From contig NZ_VFSH01000007.1 in the NCBI RefSeq assembly GCF_006385785.1, positions 1 to 64,000 on the forward strand: DNA of 64,000 nucleotides, given 5' to 3'. Below the pieces are notes generated by a model. The model had not been told where the DNA came from. It was given only the letters and a program-made list of their open reading frames with translations, and did no database searches. Of this stretch, positions 62,619 through 64,000 are shown piece after piece. How positions within the stretch are numbered: the stretch's first letter is position 1; each line of letters opens with the position of its first letter. The DNA is from Streptococcus shenyangsis. GTDB lineage: Bacteria > Bacillota > Bacilli > Lactobacillales > Streptococcaceae. The position numbers and the translations under genes were made by a program.

Positions 62619-63074
62619 CTATCTCCCCTTTTTCATGATGTATTTTCGTACAGGTGCTTCAACTATTTGAACGATTTCAAATCCTTCTTTTTGGTAAAGA
62701 TTTTGAGCTCTTTGATTTGCCTCGAAGACATTTAGAGAAATACTATCTATGTCTCCATTTTCAAAGGCCAAACTAACAAATTTCTTTAAAACTTGGCTAC
62801 CTAAGCCTTGCCCCTGTTTCTGGGGATTGATAAAAAATCTTCCAATATGAAGATTACTGTCTTCTAGCCTGATTTTCTGTATAAGCCCGACAAACTCTCG
62901 TCCTTCAAAGATTGAAAAGATTCCTTCCAAATCTTGCAAGACTTGAATGGTCAAGGGAAAAGGAATCATTGGTCCCATCCATTGTTCTTGAAAGGATTTG
63001 CCGAGGGAGTTGGACCATTGGCATACGAATTGAGCGTTTTCTATACTCACCTCTTCTTCAAAACGAATTGTCAT
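62619..63074 (-). CDS. GNAT-family N-acetyltransferase
   Basis: A 151-aa acetyltransferase with the GNAT core: LHIGRFFINPQKQGQGLGSQ (motif A, Q/RxxGxG near 86-92), VLKKFVSLAFENGDIDSISL and the C-terminal NQRAQNLYQKEGFEIVQIVE (motif B). The acceptor substrate is unknown. The start MTIRFEEEV is at 63072-63074. It lies beside the IS1182 relic and is divergent from the prepilin peptidase. Confidence 0.85.
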   Translation of the reverse strand: MTIRFEEEVSIENAQFVCQWSNSLGKSFQEQWMGPMIPFPLTIQVLQDLEGIFSIFEGREFVGLIQKIRLEDSNLHIGRFFINPQKQGQGLGSQVLKKFVSLAFENGDIDSISLNVFEANQRAQNLYQKEGFEIVQIVEAPVRKYIMKKGR

Positions 63075-63143
63075 CTTGACCTCACTATCTTATCTATATT
63101 TCTCCATTATACTACTTCTCCTATTTTTTACGAATAGATAAGT

Positions 63144-63803
63144 ATGATTGATATTTATTTTTTTCTTGTCGGAAGCATTCTAGCTTCCTTTCTCGGTTTG
63201 GTCATTGACCGTTTTCCTGAGCAATCGATTATCCTACCAACTAGTCACTGCGATTCCTGTCAGACTCCCTTGCGTCCCTTAGATTTGATTCCGATTCTCT
63301 CGCAGGTGCTCAATCGCTTTCGCTGTCGCTACTGCAAGGCTCCTTATCCTGTCTGGTATGCCCTCTTTGAACTAGGCTTAGGACTCCTCTTTCTGGCTTG
63401 GTCTTGGGAATTGCTTTCCTTGGGGCAAGTCATCCTAATCACTGCTGGTTTGACCTTGAGCATCTACGACTTTCGCCATCAGGAATATCCCCTACTGGTC
63501 TGGATGACTTTCCACCTAATCCTCATGGCTTCCTCTGGCTGGAATCTGGTCATGGTCTTTTTCCTTGCTCTTGGCTTTTTGGCTCATTTTATCGATATCC
63601 GCATGGGCGCAGGGGATTTCCTCTTTTTAGCTTCTTGCGCTCTCGTCTTTAGCATAACCGAATTACTCATCTTGATTCAGTTTGCTTCTGCGATGGGAAT
63701 TCTAGCCTTTCTCCTGCAAAAGAAAAAGGAAAGACTTCCTTTTGTGCCTTTCCTCTTGCTCGCTGCTTGTGTGATTATTTTTGGTAAGCTACTGCTTGTT
63801 TGA
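63144..63803 (+). CDS. pilD: Type 4 prepilin peptidase (competence processing)
   Basis: A 219-aa membrane aspartyl protease that cleaves and may methylate prepilins of the Com pilus (called CclA/PilD in pneumococci). The N-terminal zinc-type motif [10 protein letters not shown] ... CRYCKAPYP and the conserved start [20 protein letters not shown] are followed by about seven TM segments. The catalytic aspartates lie in [11 protein letters not shown] (about 111) and MGAGDFLF (GxGD, about 153). The end overlaps the convergent trpA by 29 bp. Confidence 0.93.
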   Translation: MIDIYFFLVGSILASFLGLVIDRFPEQSIILPTSHCDSCQTPLRPLDLIPILSQVLNRFRCRYCKAPYPVWYALFELGLGLLFLAWSWELLSLGQVILITAGLTLSIYDFRHQEYPLLVWMTFHLILMASSGWNLVMVFFLALGFLAHFIDIRMGAGDFLFLASCALVFSITELLILIQFASAMGILAFLLQKKKERLPFVPFLLLAACVIIFGKLLLV

Positions 63804-64000
63804 TAAAGTCCTGAATCGGCTCTCCTTCATGGAGAGCTTTTACAATTTTTGAGCCGACGATAACACCATCTGACACCGCATTGAAGCGTTCTACATCAGC
63901 CTGACTAGATACGCCAAATCCTGTCAAGACTGGAATGTCGGCTACTTGATGAAGTTGTGCCAAGTGCTTGTCCAAATCTGCACGGTAATTGCCAGATTTC
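63775..64000 (-). CDS. trpA: Tryptophan synthase alpha chain, C-terminal part
   Basis: A leftward frame entering from the right edge with no start: [20 protein letters not shown], then [40 protein letters not shown] and the end. These are the C-terminal blocks of TrpA (GFGVSS and GVIVGSKIV phosphate-binding loops), which cleaves indole-3-glycerol phosphate. About 75 residues of some 258 are visible. It overlaps the prepilin peptidase end by 29 bp in antiparallel orientation. Confidence 0.92.
   Translation of the reverse strand, partial: KSGNYRADLDKHLAQLHQVADIPVLTGFGVSSQADVERFNAVSDGVIVGSKIVKALHEGEPIQDFIKQAVAYQK

Overview
The window is chromosomal DNA of a mitis-group Streptococcus (S. pneumoniae / S. 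mitis / S. oralis / S. pseudopneumoniae). The evidence is the low-GC base composition, four BOX-type repeats, a pneumococcal-type PBP2b, an MgaSpn-like regulator next to a Gls24 operon, and a gene order I recognise from pneumococcal genomes (murF-ddl-recR-pbp2b, nan/sat genes, recG-alr-acpS-aroF-secA, der-dnaI-dnaB-nrdR, queCDEF, pepF-rsmE-prmA, rarA-6S-tRNA-Lys). PBP2b carries altered residues typical of beta-lactam-tolerant mosaic alleles. The exact species cannot be fixed by reading alone.

Layout. 1-6.0 kb: the end of an IS3-family element has cut off the 3' end of a NUDIX gene. It is followed by the leftward cell-wall and repair genes murF, ddl, recR and pbp2b. 6.1-15.4 kb: a sialic-acid (Neu5Ac/ManNAc) catabolic and uptake region with an RpiR regulator, ROK kinase, Neu5Ac lyase, YesL-like protein, YhcH-like protein, SatABC transporter and NanE epimerase. 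Promoters with CcpA (cre) sites are visible, and a RelE/ParE-RelB toxin-antitoxin pair sits between two copies of one terminator. 15.6-19.4 kb: a 1236-aa LPXTG surface protein with two trypsin-like domains and a repeat stalk, where known pneumococci carry sialidase genes. 20-38.8 kb: mostly housekeeping genes (CE7 esterase, recG, alr, acpS, two DAHP synthases, secA, der, nitroreductase, dnaI, dnaB, nrdR), then a GntR/ABC exporter and lrgAB. 39-44.4 kb: a cysteine-rich MarR regulator with two matching operators, thioredoxin, the queuosine-precursor operon queCDEF behind a terminator-bearing leader, an aquaporin and an acetoin/diacetyl reductase. 44.5-52 kb: DUF2785, a coiled-coil membrane protein, pepF, rsmE, prmA, a NUDIX hydrolase, DUF3013 and rarA.

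52-58.4 kb is an accessory hotspot built on tRNA-Lys(CTT). After 6S RNA there are two tRNA-Lys genes and two further copies of only the tRNA 3' end with its terminator. Between them lie a DUF308 protein, an AI-2E-family permease, a membrane protein fused to a circularly permuted papain-like domain, a frameshifted ltrA and solo ends of the IS3-type element. 58.4-62.2 kb holds mgaSpn divergent from the GlsB-AmaP-DUF2273-Gls24-CsbD envelope-stress operon. That operon's promoter region is a set of about 40-bp repeats carrying promoter-like elements, and its first gene has an in-frame TGA at codon 3. The right end holds an IS1182-like relic, a GNAT acetyltransferase, the prepilin peptidase and the 3' end of trpA.

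The most interesting items are the tRNA-Lys scar series, the toxin-antitoxin pair inside a duplicated terminator, the repeat-generated promoter array, the Cys-rich MarR with paired palindromes, and the permuted-papain membrane fusion.
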